64,000 bases of DNA from CAVQXR01 sp963717955 (GTDB taxonomy: Bacteria; Actinomycetota; Thermoleophilia; Gaiellales; Gaiellaceae). The stretch lies in NCBI GenBank assembly GCA_963717955.1, contig CAVQXR010000001.1:620001-684000 (forward strand), in the 5' to 3' direction. The notes below the pieces were generated by a model that saw nothing but the letters and a program-made list of their open reading frames with translations, did not search any database and was not told where the DNA came from. Below are positions 16,596 to 25,287 of the stretch, one piece after another. The position numbers and the translations under genes are program-made. How positions within the stretch are numbered: position 1 is the first letter of the stretch; each line of letters starts with the position of its first letter.

Positions 16596-17877
16596 ACGGC
16601 GCCGCGCCGCGCCCGCCGGCATGCCCGGGTCGATCACCGAGGCGCTCGTGCTCGGGCTCGCGCGCTCGGGGGAGGCCGCGGCCCTCGCGCTGGCCCGCCG
16701 GGGGATCAGGGTCGTGGGCGTCGACCGCTCGACGTCGGTCGATGCTGGCAGGCTTCTCGCCGCCGGCGTCGAAGTGCGGCTCGGCGCGGACCACGACCTC
16801 GCGCCCGTCGAAGGCGTGCAGCTACTCGTGAAAAGCCCCGGGGTTCCGAGCGACGCCCCGCTCGTCATGCGAGCGCGGGAGCTCGGCGCCGCCGTCTGGT
16901 CGGAGATCGAGCTCGGCGCGCGGATCGTCGGACAGCCCGAGGTCGGAGTCACCGGAACGAACGGGAAGACGACGACGACGGAGCTCGTCGGTGCCGTCTA
17001 CCGGGCGGCGACCCGCCCGGTCGCGGTCGTCGGCAACGTCGGACGGCCGCTCTGCGGCCTCGACGGGCAGCTCTCGGGCGAGGCGATCGTCTGCGAGCTG
17101 TCGAGCTTCCAGCTCGAGGACGTCGACGCGCTGCACGTGCCGGTCGGCGTGCTCCTCAACCTCACACCCGACCACCTCGACCGACATGGCAGCTTCGACG
17201 CCTACCGGGCCGCCAAGCTGCGCCTGTTCGAGAACCAGGAGCGCGACGACGTGGCCGTCGTCCCGCGGGAGCTCGGCCCGATCCCGGGCGCCGGCCGGCG
17301 AGTGGAGTTCTCGGCGGACGATCCCCTGCCCGCCGAGCCGCTGATCCCGGGCGACCACAACCGCGAGAACGCGGCGGCGGCGACCGCGGCCGCGCGGGCG
17401 GTCGGCATCTCCGACGCCGCGATCGCGCGGGCGCTGGCGACGTTCCCCGGGGTTCCCCACCGCCTCGAGCCGGTCGGCGAGGTGCGCGGAGTCCGGTTCG
17501 TGAACGACTCGAAGGCGACGAACCCCGAGGCGGCCGCGCGGGCGCTCGCCGCGTACCCGCCCGGGCTGCGCGTGATCATGGGCGGCAGCCGCAAGGGCAC
17601 ACCGTTCGCCGCGCTGGCGCGCGTCGCGCGCGATCGCGGCGTCGCCCGCACCTACCTCATCGGCGAGACGGCCGACGACCTTGCCGCCGCGCTCGAGCGA
17701 GAGGCCGTGCCGCACCTGCGATGCGGCGACCTCGAGACGGCCGTCGGCCGCGCGTTCGCGGACGCCGGCCCCGGCGAGACCGTCCTCCTGTCGCCCGCGT
17801 GCGCGAGCTTCGATCAGTACGACGACTTCGAGCATCGCGGCGACGCGTTCCGCGCGCTTGTGGGGACACTCTCGTGA
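16585..17877 (+). CDS. murD: UDP-MurNAc-L-alanine--D-glutamate ligase MurD
   Basis: A Mur ligase of about 418-430 residues that adds D-Glu to UDP-MurNAc-L-Ala. The ATP loop GVTGTNGKTTTTELVG, the LNLTPDHLDRH stretch and NDSKATNPEA of the C-terminal domain are intact. The start could be TTG 16585, inside the mraY end, or ATG 16621; the conserved region begins soon after the latter. Its TGA overlaps the ftsW GTG. Confidence 0.94.
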   Translation: MSPERRRAAPAGMPGSITEALVLGLARSGEAAALALARRGIRVVGVDRSTSVDAGRLLAAGVEVRLGADHDLAPVEGVQLLVKSPGVPSDAPLVMRARELGAAVWSEIELGARIVGQPEVGVTGTNGKTTTTELVGAVYRAATRPVAVVGNVGRPLCGLDGQLSGEAIVCELSSFQLEDVDALHVPVGVLLNLTPDHLDRHGSFDAYRAAKLRLFENQERDDVAVVPRELGPIPGAGRRVEFSADDPLPAEPLIPGDHNRENAAAATAAARAVGISDAAIARALATFPGVPHRLEPVGEVRGVRFVNDSKATNPEAAARALAAYPPGLRVIMGGSRKGTPFAALARVARDRGVARTYLIGETADDLAAALEREAVPHLRCGDLETAVGRAFADAGPGETVLLSPACASFDQYDDFEHRGDAFRALVGTLS

Positions 17878-19148
17878 CGGCGCAGACGGACACGGTCTCG
17901 CCGCTTCGCCGCTCCCGGCGGGCCGACACGCGCGAGGCGCAGGGCTCGCTCGCGTACGGCCTGCTCGCGCTCGTCACGCTCGGGCTGGTCGCCTTCGGGC
18001 TCGTGATGGTCTACAGCGCGAGCTCCGCGCGGTCGGCGATCGCGGCCGACGATCCGGCGTACTACCTCAAGCGTCAGGGAATCTACGCGCTCGTCGGCAT
18101 CGGCCTGTTCGTTCTGCTGTCGCGTGTCGACTACCGGGCCCTGCGCCGGATCTCGACACCGCTGCTCGCGACCGGCTTCGTCCTGCTCGCCGCCGTGCTC
18201 GTGCTCGGCACGAGCGTCAACGGCGCCCGCCGCTGGTTCGACCTCGGTCCGATCTCGGTCCAGCCGTCCGAGCTGATGAAGCTGGCCCTCGCGCTCTGGC
18301 TGTCCGCGCTGCTCGCGAGGAAAGCCGCGCCGGCCACGTTCGCCCAGCTCCTGAAACCCATCGGCATCGTCACCGGTGCCGCCGCGCTGCTCGTGCTGCT
18401 CCAGCCGGACCTCGGCACGGCGCTCTCGTTCGCGATCATCGCCGGCACGGTGCTGCTCCTCTCCGGGGTTCGCCTGCGTCTCCTCGCCGGCTCCGGCGCC
18501 TTGCTCGTCGGCGTCGTGCTGCTGCTCTCCTGGCTCGAGCCGTACCGGAAGGCGCGCCTACTGGCATTCCTCGATCCATGGGTGGACCCGGAGGCGGCCG
18601 GGTACCAGTCCGTCCAGGCGCTGCTCGCCGTCGGCTCCGGCGGGATCTTCGGCGTCGGGCTCGGCGAGGGCGTGCAGAAGATCCACTACCTCCCGGAGGC
18701 GTCGACCGACATGATCTTCGCGATCATCGGCGAGGAGCTCGGCCTGCTCGGCACCGCGACCGTGATCCTCGCCTTCTGCGTCTTCGGCTACGCGGGCTTC
18801 CGGATCGCGCTCGCGTGCCGCGATCCGTTCGGCAAGCGGCTCGCGGCGGCGCTCACCGCCCTGATCTGCGGGCAGGCGGCGATCAACATCGCGGCCGTGC
18901 TCGGGCTCGCCCCGATGACCGGCGTCCCGCTGCCGTTCGTCAGCTACGGCGGGTCGAGCCTCATCATCTCCCTCTGTGCCGTGGGCATCCTCCTTAACAT
19001 CGCAGTGAGCGATGCAGGAGCAGCGAGAGATCCGGTGCCTGATCGCCGCGGGCGGGACGGCAGGGCACGTCCTGCCGGCGCTCGCGGTCGGCGACGCGCT
19101 TCGGGCGCGCGGAGCGACCGTGAGCTTCGCCGGGTCGGCGCGCGTTGA
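17874..19148 (+). CDS. ftsW: septal peptidoglycan polymerase FtsW
   Basis: A SEDS-family glycosyltransferase with about ten membrane helices, of 424 residues. Diagnostic motifs are VNGARRWFDL, the VQPSELMKLAL stretch, the catalytic-region GYQ and the C-terminal VPLPFVSYGGSS. The GTG overlaps the murD stop. The usual end of the protein (SLCAVGILLNI) falls at the murG start, but the frame continues for about 45 Arg-rich residues that overlap murG by 137 bp. This tail is basic and low-complexity. Confidence 0.93.
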   Translation: MTAQTDTVSPLRRSRRADTREAQGSLAYGLLALVTLGLVAFGLVMVYSASSARSAIAADDPAYYLKRQGIYALVGIGLFVLLSRVDYRALRRISTPLLATGFVLLAAVLVLGTSVNGARRWFDLGPISVQPSELMKLALALWLSALLARKAAPATFAQLLKPIGIVTGAAALLVLLQPDLGTALSFAIIAGTVLLLSGVRLRLLAGSGALLVGVVLLLSWLEPYRKARLLAFLDPWVDPEAAGYQSVQALLAVGSGGIFGVGLGEGVQKIHYLPEASTDMIFAIIGEELGLLGTATVILAFCVFGYAGFRIALACRDPFGKRLAAALTALICGQAAINIAAVLGLAPMTGVPLPFVSYGGSSLIISLCAVGILLNIAVSDAGAARDPVPDRRGRDGRARPAGARGRRRASGARSDRELRRVGAR

Positions 19149-20085
19149 CCCCCGGCTGGTCGCGGACGCCGGCTTCGAGTACGACGAGTTCGACGTCTCG
19201 GGCCTCCCGAGGTCGCTCGGCGCGGACACCGCCCGCGCGCTGATGACGGCAGTGGGCGCGCCGGGGCAATGCCGCGCGATCCTGCGGCGGCGCCGGCCCC
19301 AGGTCGTGCTCGGCGCCGGTGGCTACGTCGCAGGGCCGATGGTGCTCGCCGCCCGCACGCTCGGGATCCCGGCCGCGCTCACGGAGGCCGACGCGCACCT
19401 CGGGCTCGCGAACCGCCTTGCAGCGCCGTGCGCACGCAGGATCTTCCTCGCCTACCCGCTTGCGGGCCGAACCGGCGCCCGCTACAGGGTCGTCGGACGT
19501 CCCATCCCTGCCCGTTCGCGCGTTACCGAGGATCCGGACGAGGCTCGCCGGCGCTTCGACCTGCCCGCAGACGGGCCCGCGATCCTCGTCGCCGGCGGCA
19601 GCCAGGGTGCGCACGCGCTCAACGAGGCGGCAGTCGCAGCGTTTCGCGAGGGCGGTCCGTCGGTGCTGCACCTCTGCGGGCCCGCGGACATCCAGACCGT
19701 CTGCGCGGGCGTCAGTCGCCCGGGCTACCGGGCACTGGCGTTCACCGACGACTTCGGATCGGCGCTCGCCGCGGTCGACCTCGTCGTCTCGAGAGCGGGC
19801 GGATCGGTCTGGGAGATCGCGGCCGCGGGCCGCCCGGCTCTGCTCGTCCCCTACCCGCACGCGACCGCCGACCACCAGACGAAGAACGCCCGGTACTTCG
19901 CCCGCGAAGGCGGTGCCGTGCTCGTTCCGGAGCCGGAGCTCGACCTCGCCCGCCAGGTCGGCGCGCTGCTCGCCGATCCGGCCGGGCTCGCCCGGATGGG
20001 CGCTGCGATGCGCGCCCTGGCGCGGCCGGACGCGGCCGACGTCATCGCCGAGGAGCTGATGGCGCTTGCAGCCGCTCGCGGGTAG
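19012..20085 (+). CDS. murG: UDP-GlcNAc:lipid I N-acetylglucosaminyltransferase MurG
   Basis: A 357-residue GT-B glycosyltransferase converting lipid I to lipid II at the inner membrane face. The N-terminal AAGGTAGHVLPALA and the VVGRPIP and GGSQGAHALN stretches of the UDP-GlcNAc side are typical. In place of the common H-E-x-N-x-x-x-G it has TEADAHLGLANR, a variant worth noting. The ATG lies well inside the ftsW frame, and the end overlaps murC by 20 bp. Confidence 0.94.
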   Translation: MQEQREIRCLIAAGGTAGHVLPALAVGDALRARGATVSFAGSARVDPRLVADAGFEYDEFDVSGLPRSLGADTARALMTAVGAPGQCRAILRRRRPQVVLGAGGYVAGPMVLAARTLGIPAALTEADAHLGLANRLAAPCARRIFLAYPLAGRTGARYRVVGRPIPARSRVTEDPDEARRRFDLPADGPAILVAGGSQGAHALNEAAVAAFREGGPSVLHLCGPADIQTVCAGVSRPGYRALAFTDDFGSALAAVDLVVSRAGGSVWEIAAAGRPALLVPYPHATADHQTKNARYFAREGGAVLVPEPELDLARQVGALLADPAGLARMGAAMRALARPDAADVIAEELMALAAARG

Positions 20086-21298
20086 GCGCATCTGGTTCGT
20101 CGGGATCGGGGGTGCCGGCATGAGCGCGCTGGCCCTCGTCTGCCGTGCCTGGGGCGCCGAGGTCGCCGGCTCCGACCGCGCCCGGACGGCGTACGTCGAG
20201 CTGCTCGAGCACAGCGGGATCGATGTCACCGTCGGGCACGACGCGGCGGCCGTCCCTCCTGGATCGGAGATCGTCGTCTCGTCGGCGATCCCGGCGGACA
20301 ACCCCGAGCTCGCCGTCGACGCGACGCGCCGGTCGACGCGGGGTGAGCTGCTCGCCGAGCTCGTCGGGCTCCGGCCCTCGATCGTCGTCGCCGGTGCGCA
20401 CGGCAAGACGACGACCGCGTCGATGATCGCTTTCTGCCTCGATCGGCTGGGCCTCGACCCGACCTATCTGATCGGCGGCGAGGTGCCTCAGCTCGGGGGG
20501 AACGCCCGCGCCGGCACGGGCTGGCTGGTCGCCGAGGGCGACGAGTCCGACCGGTCGCTGCTGCTACTCAGGCCGAGGATCGCAGTCGTCACGAACGTCG
20601 AGCTCGACCATCATGCGACGTTCGCGTCGCATGCGGAGGTCGAGCAGCTGTTCGCGGCCTGGATCGCATCGCTTCCGGCCGCGGCCGTGGTCATCCGGGG
20701 TGAGCAGCTCGAGCCACCGGCGACGCTCGAGCTCGCCGTGCCCGGCGCGCACAACCGGGCGAACGCCGCGTGCGCGCTCGCAGCGCTGGCGGCGGCGGGG
20801 GTCGATGCCGAGGCCGCCGCGCAGGCGCTCGGGGAGTTCCGCGGCGCCGGCCGCCGCTTCGAGCCGCGGGGAGAGGCCGGCGGCGTCAGGGTCGTCGACG
20901 ACTACGGCCACCACCCGACCGAGGTGGCGGCGACGCTCGCCGCTGCGCGTCCCGTCGCCGGAGCCGGGCGGGTGATCGTCCTCTTCCAGCCGCATCTGTA
21001 CTCTCGCACGCTGTACCTGGCGGCCGAGCTCGCCGCGTCGCTCGCCGCTGCCGACGTGGTCGTCGTCACGGACGTGTATGCGGCCCGCGAGGCGCCCCTT
21101 CCCGGCGTCACCGGGCTCGTCGTCGTCGAGCGCCTCGCGGAGGCGCGGCCGGGAATGCCGATCGGCTGGGCGCCTTCGGTCGAGGACGCCGCTCGACTCG
21201 CGGCAGCCCGGGCACGCCCCGGCGACCTGGTGCTCACGATCGGCGCCGGCGACGTCGAGCGGGCGGGCCCGCTCGTGCTGGCGGAGCTGTCGCGGTGA
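20066..21298 (+). CDS. murC: UDP-N-acetylmuramate--L-alanine ligase MurC
   Basis: A 410-residue Mur ligase for the first stem residue. It shows the N-terminal dinucleotide-like FVGIGGAGMSALA, the ATP loop AGAHGKTTTASM, EGDESDRS, and the C-terminal DDYGHHPTEV and FQPHLYSRT that are MurC hallmarks. It is shorter than the usual 460 residues because loops are trimmed. The start TTG 20066 lies within murG; the stop overlaps the murB GTG. Confidence 0.94.
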   Translation: MQPLAGRRIWFVGIGGAGMSALALVCRAWGAEVAGSDRARTAYVELLEHSGIDVTVGHDAAAVPPGSEIVVSSAIPADNPELAVDATRRSTRGELLAELVGLRPSIVVAGAHGKTTTASMIAFCLDRLGLDPTYLIGGEVPQLGGNARAGTGWLVAEGDESDRSLLLLRPRIAVVTNVELDHHATFASHAEVEQLFAAWIASLPAAAVVIRGEQLEPPATLELAVPGAHNRANAACALAALAAAGVDAEAAAQALGEFRGAGRRFEPRGEAGGVRVVDDYGHHPTEVAATLAAARPVAGAGRVIVLFQPHLYSRTLYLAAELAASLAAADVVVVTDVYAAREAPLPGVTGLVVVERLAEARPGMPIGWAPSVEDAARLAAARARPGDLVLTIGAGDVERAGPLVLAELSR

Positions 21299-22179
21299 CG
21301 ATCGAGGAAGACGTCGTCCTCGCGCGCTACACGACCATCGGAACCGGCGGCCCGGCACGGTGGTTCGCCCGCCCGGGAACCGTCGACGAGCTCGTCGAGT
21401 CGCTGCACTGGGCCCGTGACCACGATGCCGGCGTCGCGGTGCTCGGTCTCGGCTCGAACCTGCTCGTCGCCGACACCGGCTTCGACGGCCTCGCGCTTCG
21501 GCTCGGCGGTGCGCTCGCGGCGACCGAGATCGACGGCGAGCGGATGACCGCCGGAGGGGGCACGTCGCTCGCCGTCTGCCTGCACCGGGCGCGGGCGGCC
21601 GAGCTCGGGGGGCTGGAGTTCGCCTCCGCGATCCCCGGAACGGTCGGCGGCGCGGTCTGGATGAACGCGGGCGCGTACGAGGGCGACCTCGCCGGGATTC
21701 TCGCTCGTGCGCTGATCGCCGATGCGGACGGTGCCGTCTGGCTCGACCCGGCGGAGCTCGGGCTGCGCTACCGGCATTCCGAGCTCCGGCACGGTCAGGT
21801 CGTCGCCGCCGCCGAGCTTGTGCTGACGCCGCGACCCGAGCGGGAGATCCGCGCCACCGTCGCGGAGATGCAGGGGAGGCGCAAGGACGCGCAGCCGACG
21901 AACCGCCGGACGTTCGGCAGCGTCTTCAAGAACCCCGACCACGAGCTTGGCGCGGGCCGGATGCTCGAGGAGTGCGGCCTCCGGGGCCATCGGATCGGCG
22001 GCGCCCTGATCTCGCCGAAGCATGCGAACTTCATCGAGAACGGCGGCGGAGCGACGAGCGCCGAGGTCGTGGCGTTGATCGTGGAGGCGCGCCGGCGTGC
22101 CCGGGCCCGGTTCGGGATCGTCCTCGAGCCCGAGGTCCAGCTGCTCGGAGCGATCGAGATCCCGCCGCCCGAGGGCTGA
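21295..22179 (+). CDS. murB: UDP-N-acetylenolpyruvoylglucosamine reductase MurB
   Basis: A 294-residue FAD-dependent reductase forming UDP-MurNAc. The FAD site is visible as TIGTGGPARWF and LGLGSNLLV, with the SAIPGTVGGAVWMNAGAYE stretch and GSVFKNP containing the catalytic serine. Length and absence of the Tyr-loop extension suggest the shorter, type II-like form. The GTG overlaps the murC stop by 4 bp, which fixes the start within a longer open frame. Confidence 0.94.
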   Translation: MTIEEDVVLARYTTIGTGGPARWFARPGTVDELVESLHWARDHDAGVAVLGLGSNLLVADTGFDGLALRLGGALAATEIDGERMTAGGGTSLAVCLHRARAAELGGLEFASAIPGTVGGAVWMNAGAYEGDLAGILARALIADADGAVWLDPAELGLRYRHSELRHGQVVAAAELVLTPRPEREIRATVAEMQGRRKDAQPTNRRTFGSVFKNPDHELGAGRMLEECGLRGHRIGGALISPKHANFIENGGGATSAEVVALIVEARRRARARFGIVLEPEVQLLGAIEIPPPEG

Positions 22180-22287
22180 GCGCGCGCCGGCGGAGGAGGC
22201 CGGACGGTATCCATCCGGCCCCGACGCGCGACCGTACGACCGTGCCGCGGGGGGAGGAGGGAGGGGTGCGAAGGCGAATCCCCGGCC

Positions 22288-23097
22288 GTGACCTCCGACG
22301 GCGCACTCGTCTCCGGAACCGGCATCCGGCGCTCGGCCCGCGCGGGCCGAGGACGTGCGAACGCGCGGCTGACGCGGCCGCTCGCTGCCGTGGGCGCGGT
22401 CATCCTGCTGATCGGCGGGGCGTACATCGCCGCGAGGGAGACGTCGGTGTTCGCAGTGCGTCAGGTGGAGGTCGTCGGCGCCCTGCCCGGCGACGTCGAG
22501 GCCCAGGTGCACCAGGTGCTGGGCGCGTTCGAGGGGCAGAGCCTCGTCGCGGTGGATGCCGCAGCCGTCGAAGACGCGCTCGAGAAGCTCCCGCCCGTCG
22601 TTCAGGCGAGCGTCGACCGGGACTTTCCCGCGACGCTGCAGGCCACCGTGCGTCTCGAGAAGGGCATCGCGGTTCTGCGCCAGGGCGCCAGGGCCTGGCT
22701 CGTGTCGGCCTCCGGCCGCGTTCTCGAGGAGCTCGAGCCGGACGATTTGACCCGTCTGCCGCGGGTCTGGCTGCCCCGGAGCCAGGCGCTGCTGGCGGCC
22801 GGGACGACGGTGCTGCCGGAGGAGGGAGGAGTGGCGATCGAGGCCGTCTCACGGATTCCGGACGGATTCCCCCTCAGGGTCGAGGCGGCGGGCGGGACAC
22901 CGGACGAGCTCCACATGATCCTTGGCAACGACACGGAGATCAGGCTCGGGGACACGGCCGAGCTACGGCTGAAGCTCGAGGTGGCAGGCGTCGTGCTGCG
23001 GGCGCTGACCGCGACGGAACGCGAAGCTCTGGCCTACCTCGATGTGAGTGTTCCCACGCGGGTCGTCCTCGGTGAAAAGTCTCAAGTCGAAAGTTGA
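22288..23097 (+). CDS. ftsQ: FtsQ/DivIB-type division protein
   Basis: A 269-residue bitopic protein. A basic N-terminus (1-30), one membrane helix (about 31-49) and a POTRA domain beginning FAVRQVEVVGALPGDV are followed by the FtsQ beta domain. It bridges FtsL to the divisome. The GTG start is in a 108-bp gap after murB that contains a GGCCGGA/TCCGGCC hairpin (about 22199-22221) and a GGGGGGAGGAGGGAGG ribosome-site-like run. Confidence 0.88.
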   Translation: MTSDGALVSGTGIRRSARAGRGRANARLTRPLAAVGAVILLIGGAYIAARETSVFAVRQVEVVGALPGDVEAQVHQVLGAFEGQSLVAVDAAAVEDALEKLPPVVQASVDRDFPATLQATVRLEKGIAVLRQGARAWLVSASGRVLEELEPDDLTRLPRVWLPRSQALLAAGTTVLPEEGGVAIEAVSRIPDGFPLRVEAAGGTPDELHMILGNDTEIRLGDTAELRLKLEVAGVVLRALTATEREALAYLDVSVPTRVVLGEKSQVES

Positions 23098-23136
23098 GGT
23101 TTAGGTAATGTTTGATTTTACCCTGCAAATAGGCGA

Positions 23137-23165
23137 TTGACATGCCGACAATAGAGGCGTACCCT
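23137..23165 (+). promoter_or_regulatory. ftsZ promoter
   Basis: TTGACA (23137-23142) is a perfect -35 hexamer, followed by a 17-bp spacer and TACCCT (23160-23165) as -10. It sits in a locally AT-rich island (23090-23200) unlike the surrounding DNA, giving ftsZ its own promoter separate from the dcw read-through. The predicted leader is about 37 nt with an AGAGGGA ribosome site. Confidence 0.82.
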
Positions 23166-23208
23166 GATGCAACGTTCCAGTTGAGAGTAAGATAGAGGGA
23201 AGTTGAGC

Positions 23209-24315
23209 GTGAGAGATCAAACCGGAAGCTACCTCGCTGTGATCAAGGTGGTCGGCGTCGGCGGCGGCGGGACGAACGCCGTCAACCGGATGGTCGACGC
23301 GGGGCTGAAGGGCGTCGAGTTCCTCGCCGTGAACACCGACGCGCAGGCCCTGCTCATGTGCGAGGCGGACGTGAAGATGCACATCGGCGCGAAGGCCTCG
23401 CGCGGGCTCGGCGCGGGCGCCGATCCGGAGATCGGGTTCCAGGCGGCGACGGAGAGCCGCGACGAGCTGAAGGAGGCGCTGAAGGGCGCCGACATGGTGT
23501 TCGTCACCGCGGGTGAGGGCGGCGGCACGGGCACCGGCGGGGCCCCGGTGATCGCGGAGATCTCGCGTGAGCTCGGGGCGCTGACCGTCGGCGTCGTGAC
23601 CCGGCCGTTCACGTTCGAGGGCCAGCGTCGCGCGGATCAGGCGGAGTTCGGCATCCGCAACCTTCGCGACAAGGTCGACACGATCATCATCATCCCGAAC
23701 GACCGCCTGCTGTCGGTCGTCGAGAAGCAGACGTCGATCCTGGACGCGTTCCGGATGGCCGACGACATTCTCCGGCAAGGCGTGCAGGGGATCACCGATC
23801 TGATCACCGTTCCGGGCCTCGTGAACCTCGACTTCGCGGACGTCCGGACGATCATGCGCGACCAGGGATCGGCGCTCATGGGGATCGGCATCGCCCAGGG
23901 CGACGGCCGCGCCGCCGAGGCGGCGAAGGCTGCCGTGTCCTCGCCGCTGCTGGAGGCATCGGTCGAGGGCGCGACGGGCATTCTTCTGAACATCACGGGT
24001 GGTTCCGACATCGGCCTGTTCGAGGTGAACGAGGCTGCCGAGGTCGTGACCGGCGCCGCGGATCGCAACGCGAACGTGATCTTCGGCGCGGTGATCGACG
24101 AGTCGATGACCGAGGCGGTGCGCGTGACCGTGATCGCGACCGGGTTCGATCAGCAGGCCCGCGTCAGGCGCCAGACCGCGACGCGCGCCGAGCAGGCATC
24201 GCAGCCGCGGCTGCCCGACCGCGGGCTGTCCCGCGAGGGTGCTGGCGAGGGAGCCGAAGGCGTCGACATCCCGCCCGAGGTCCTCGAGGTTCCGGCCTTC
24301 CTGCGCGATCAGTAA
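23209..24315 (+). CDS. ftsZ: cell division GTPase FtsZ
   Basis: A 368-residue tubulin homologue that forms the Z ring. It shows GVGGGGTNAVNRM, the GTP tubulin signature GEGGGTGTGGAPV, the T7-loop NLDFADV, and a C-terminal linker leading to the VPAFLRDQ tail for partner binding (the usual D-I-P-x-F-L-R form). GTG 23209 lies 8 nt after AGAGGGA, which is better spaced than TTG 23203. It is transcribed from the strong promoter just upstream. Confidence 0.97.
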   Translation: MRDQTGSYLAVIKVVGVGGGGTNAVNRMVDAGLKGVEFLAVNTDAQALLMCEADVKMHIGAKASRGLGAGADPEIGFQAATESRDELKEALKGADMVFVTAGEGGGTGTGGAPVIAEISRELGALTVGVVTRPFTFEGQRRADQAEFGIRNLRDKVDTIIIIPNDRLLSVVEKQTSILDAFRMADDILRQGVQGITDLITVPGLVNLDFADVRTIMRDQGSALMGIGIAQGDGRAAEAAKAAVSSPLLEASVEGATGILLNITGGSDIGLFEVNEAAEVVTGAADRNANVIFGAVIDESMTEAVRVTVIATGFDQQARVRRQTATRAEQASQPRLPDRGLSREGAGEGAEGVDIPPEVLEVPAFLRDQ

Positions 24316-24354
24316 CGCGCCGCCCGCATTCGGGCCACACGGATCAGAAACGGA

Positions 24355-24380
24355 CCGGCCGGCGCTCCTGCGCCGGCCGG
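24355..24380 (+). terminator. hairpin downstream of ftsZ
   Basis: A perfect 11-bp stem, CCGGCCGGCGC / GCGCCGGCCGG with a TCCT loop, 40 bp after the ftsZ stop. No T-run follows, as is common for actinobacterial terminators. Confidence 0.7.
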
Positions 24381-24435
24381 ATCTCGGGGGCGGTGAAGGC
24401 GTGGGCGACCTCCGCGCCGGAGCGGGGGAGTGGTC

Positions 24436-24580
24436 TACGCTCTGCGGTGTGGCCCGCCGGCTCGAATAAGAGCCATGACGGCCGCCCTGCTCCTGTACCG
24501 GCCGTCAGCGCGGCGCCCGGGCTCCAGTGGTGAGAGCCCGCCAGTGACGGATCGCCCCTTCGGCTTCCCGGGCGATGTGC
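24436..24580 (+). ncRNA. candidate structured RNA downstream of ftsZ
   Basis: A TACGCT -10-like box (24436-24441) is followed by four consecutive hairpins: GGCTC/GAGCC (24459-24474), GACGGCC/GGCCGTC (24477-24506), GGGCTC/GAGCCC (24519-24539) and ATCGCCC/GGGCGAT (24551-24576). No known riboswitch or RNA family core was recognised, including RNase P, tmRNA, SRP, cobalamin or T-box. GC-rich DNA forms chance hairpins readily, so this is tentative. Confidence 0.3.
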
Positions 24581-24743
24581 GCGCGCAGGGGGACTGGTGC
24601 GTCGTCTCGACGGACGGCACCGAGCCCCGCTCGATGCGCGCCGGCTCACCGAGGCGCAGCAGGCGTTCAATCGCGTGGGGGGTGTCATGTGCCGACGGTC
24701 AGACCTCGCGCGCCCGGAGGCCCGGCCGGCAGTGAGGTCACGA

Positions 24744-25016
24744 CGCGCGGACATGCAGTGGCTGTCGGTATCCGTCGCCGGGCAGGCGCGTAGTGGCCTG
24801 TCGGCATCCAGTACCTCGCGAGCGGGCGTGCGGTGGCCTGTCGGTGTCCGTCGCCGTGCGGGCGCGAGGTGCCTGTCGGTTGTCCGCTGCCGCGTGGGGC
24901 GTGTAGTGGTCTGTCGGTGTTCGTCGCCGCGCGGGCCTGCAGTGGTCTGTGTTCATCGTCGCGCGGGAAGCGCGGTGGCCTGCCGGTGTCCGCGGCCCCG
25001 CGGGCGGCGCGGTTCC
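24744..25016. repeat. 37-bp degenerate tandem array
   Basis: About seven diverged units of roughly 32-39 bp sharing GCGGGCGTGCGGTGGCCTGT followed by CGGTGTCCGTCGCCG. The array is G/T-rich on the plus strand and codes for nothing obvious. A short ACCC microsatellite follows at about 25094-25126. Confidence 0.7.
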
Positions 25017-25153
25017 CCTGCGTTGCACGCCACCCTTCCCTGGGCGGTGCCCCTCCCGGCCGGCCCCCGCCCGCTGGCGGCGCGGGACCGGCGCACGCAC
25101 CCACCCACGCACCCACCCATCCACCCAGTCGCCCTACGCGGTCGCACAATCAG

Positions 25154-25226
25154 GCTTGTGTTTCAAGCAACAATTGCGGTATCTCGGTGGCAAGCGGGGT
25201 GGTGCGGTGTGACTTGAAACACAAGC
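25154..25226. repeat. perfect 14-bp inverted repeat (73-bp unit)
   Basis: Arms GCTTGTGTTTCAAG (25154-25167) and CTTGAAACACAAGC (25213-25226) enclose 45 bp. The arms are AT-rich compared with the surroundings. It could be an operator pair, a cruciform or a tiny mobile remnant. It lies 60 bp upstream of the small hypothetical gene at 25288. Confidence 0.75.
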
Positions 25227-25287
25227 AGGCTCAATCCGGTGCGGGTCGTTGGGGTCGTGTGCGTCGTCGGGGGCGCATGCTGGATGG

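Noticed and set aside
24436..24680. Cobalamin riboswitch, RNase P RNA or T-box after ftsZ
   Set aside because: Conserved cores of these RNAs (B12 box, the GGAAAGTCC-type RNase P core, T-box AGGGTGG) are not found.
24744..25016. CRISPR array
   Set aside because: The 37-bp units are contiguous and diverged, without unique spacers, and no cas genes are present.
25154..25226. tRNA-like gene in the inverted repeat
   Set aside because: The arms are too long for an acceptor stem, and no anticodon or T arm can be drawn.
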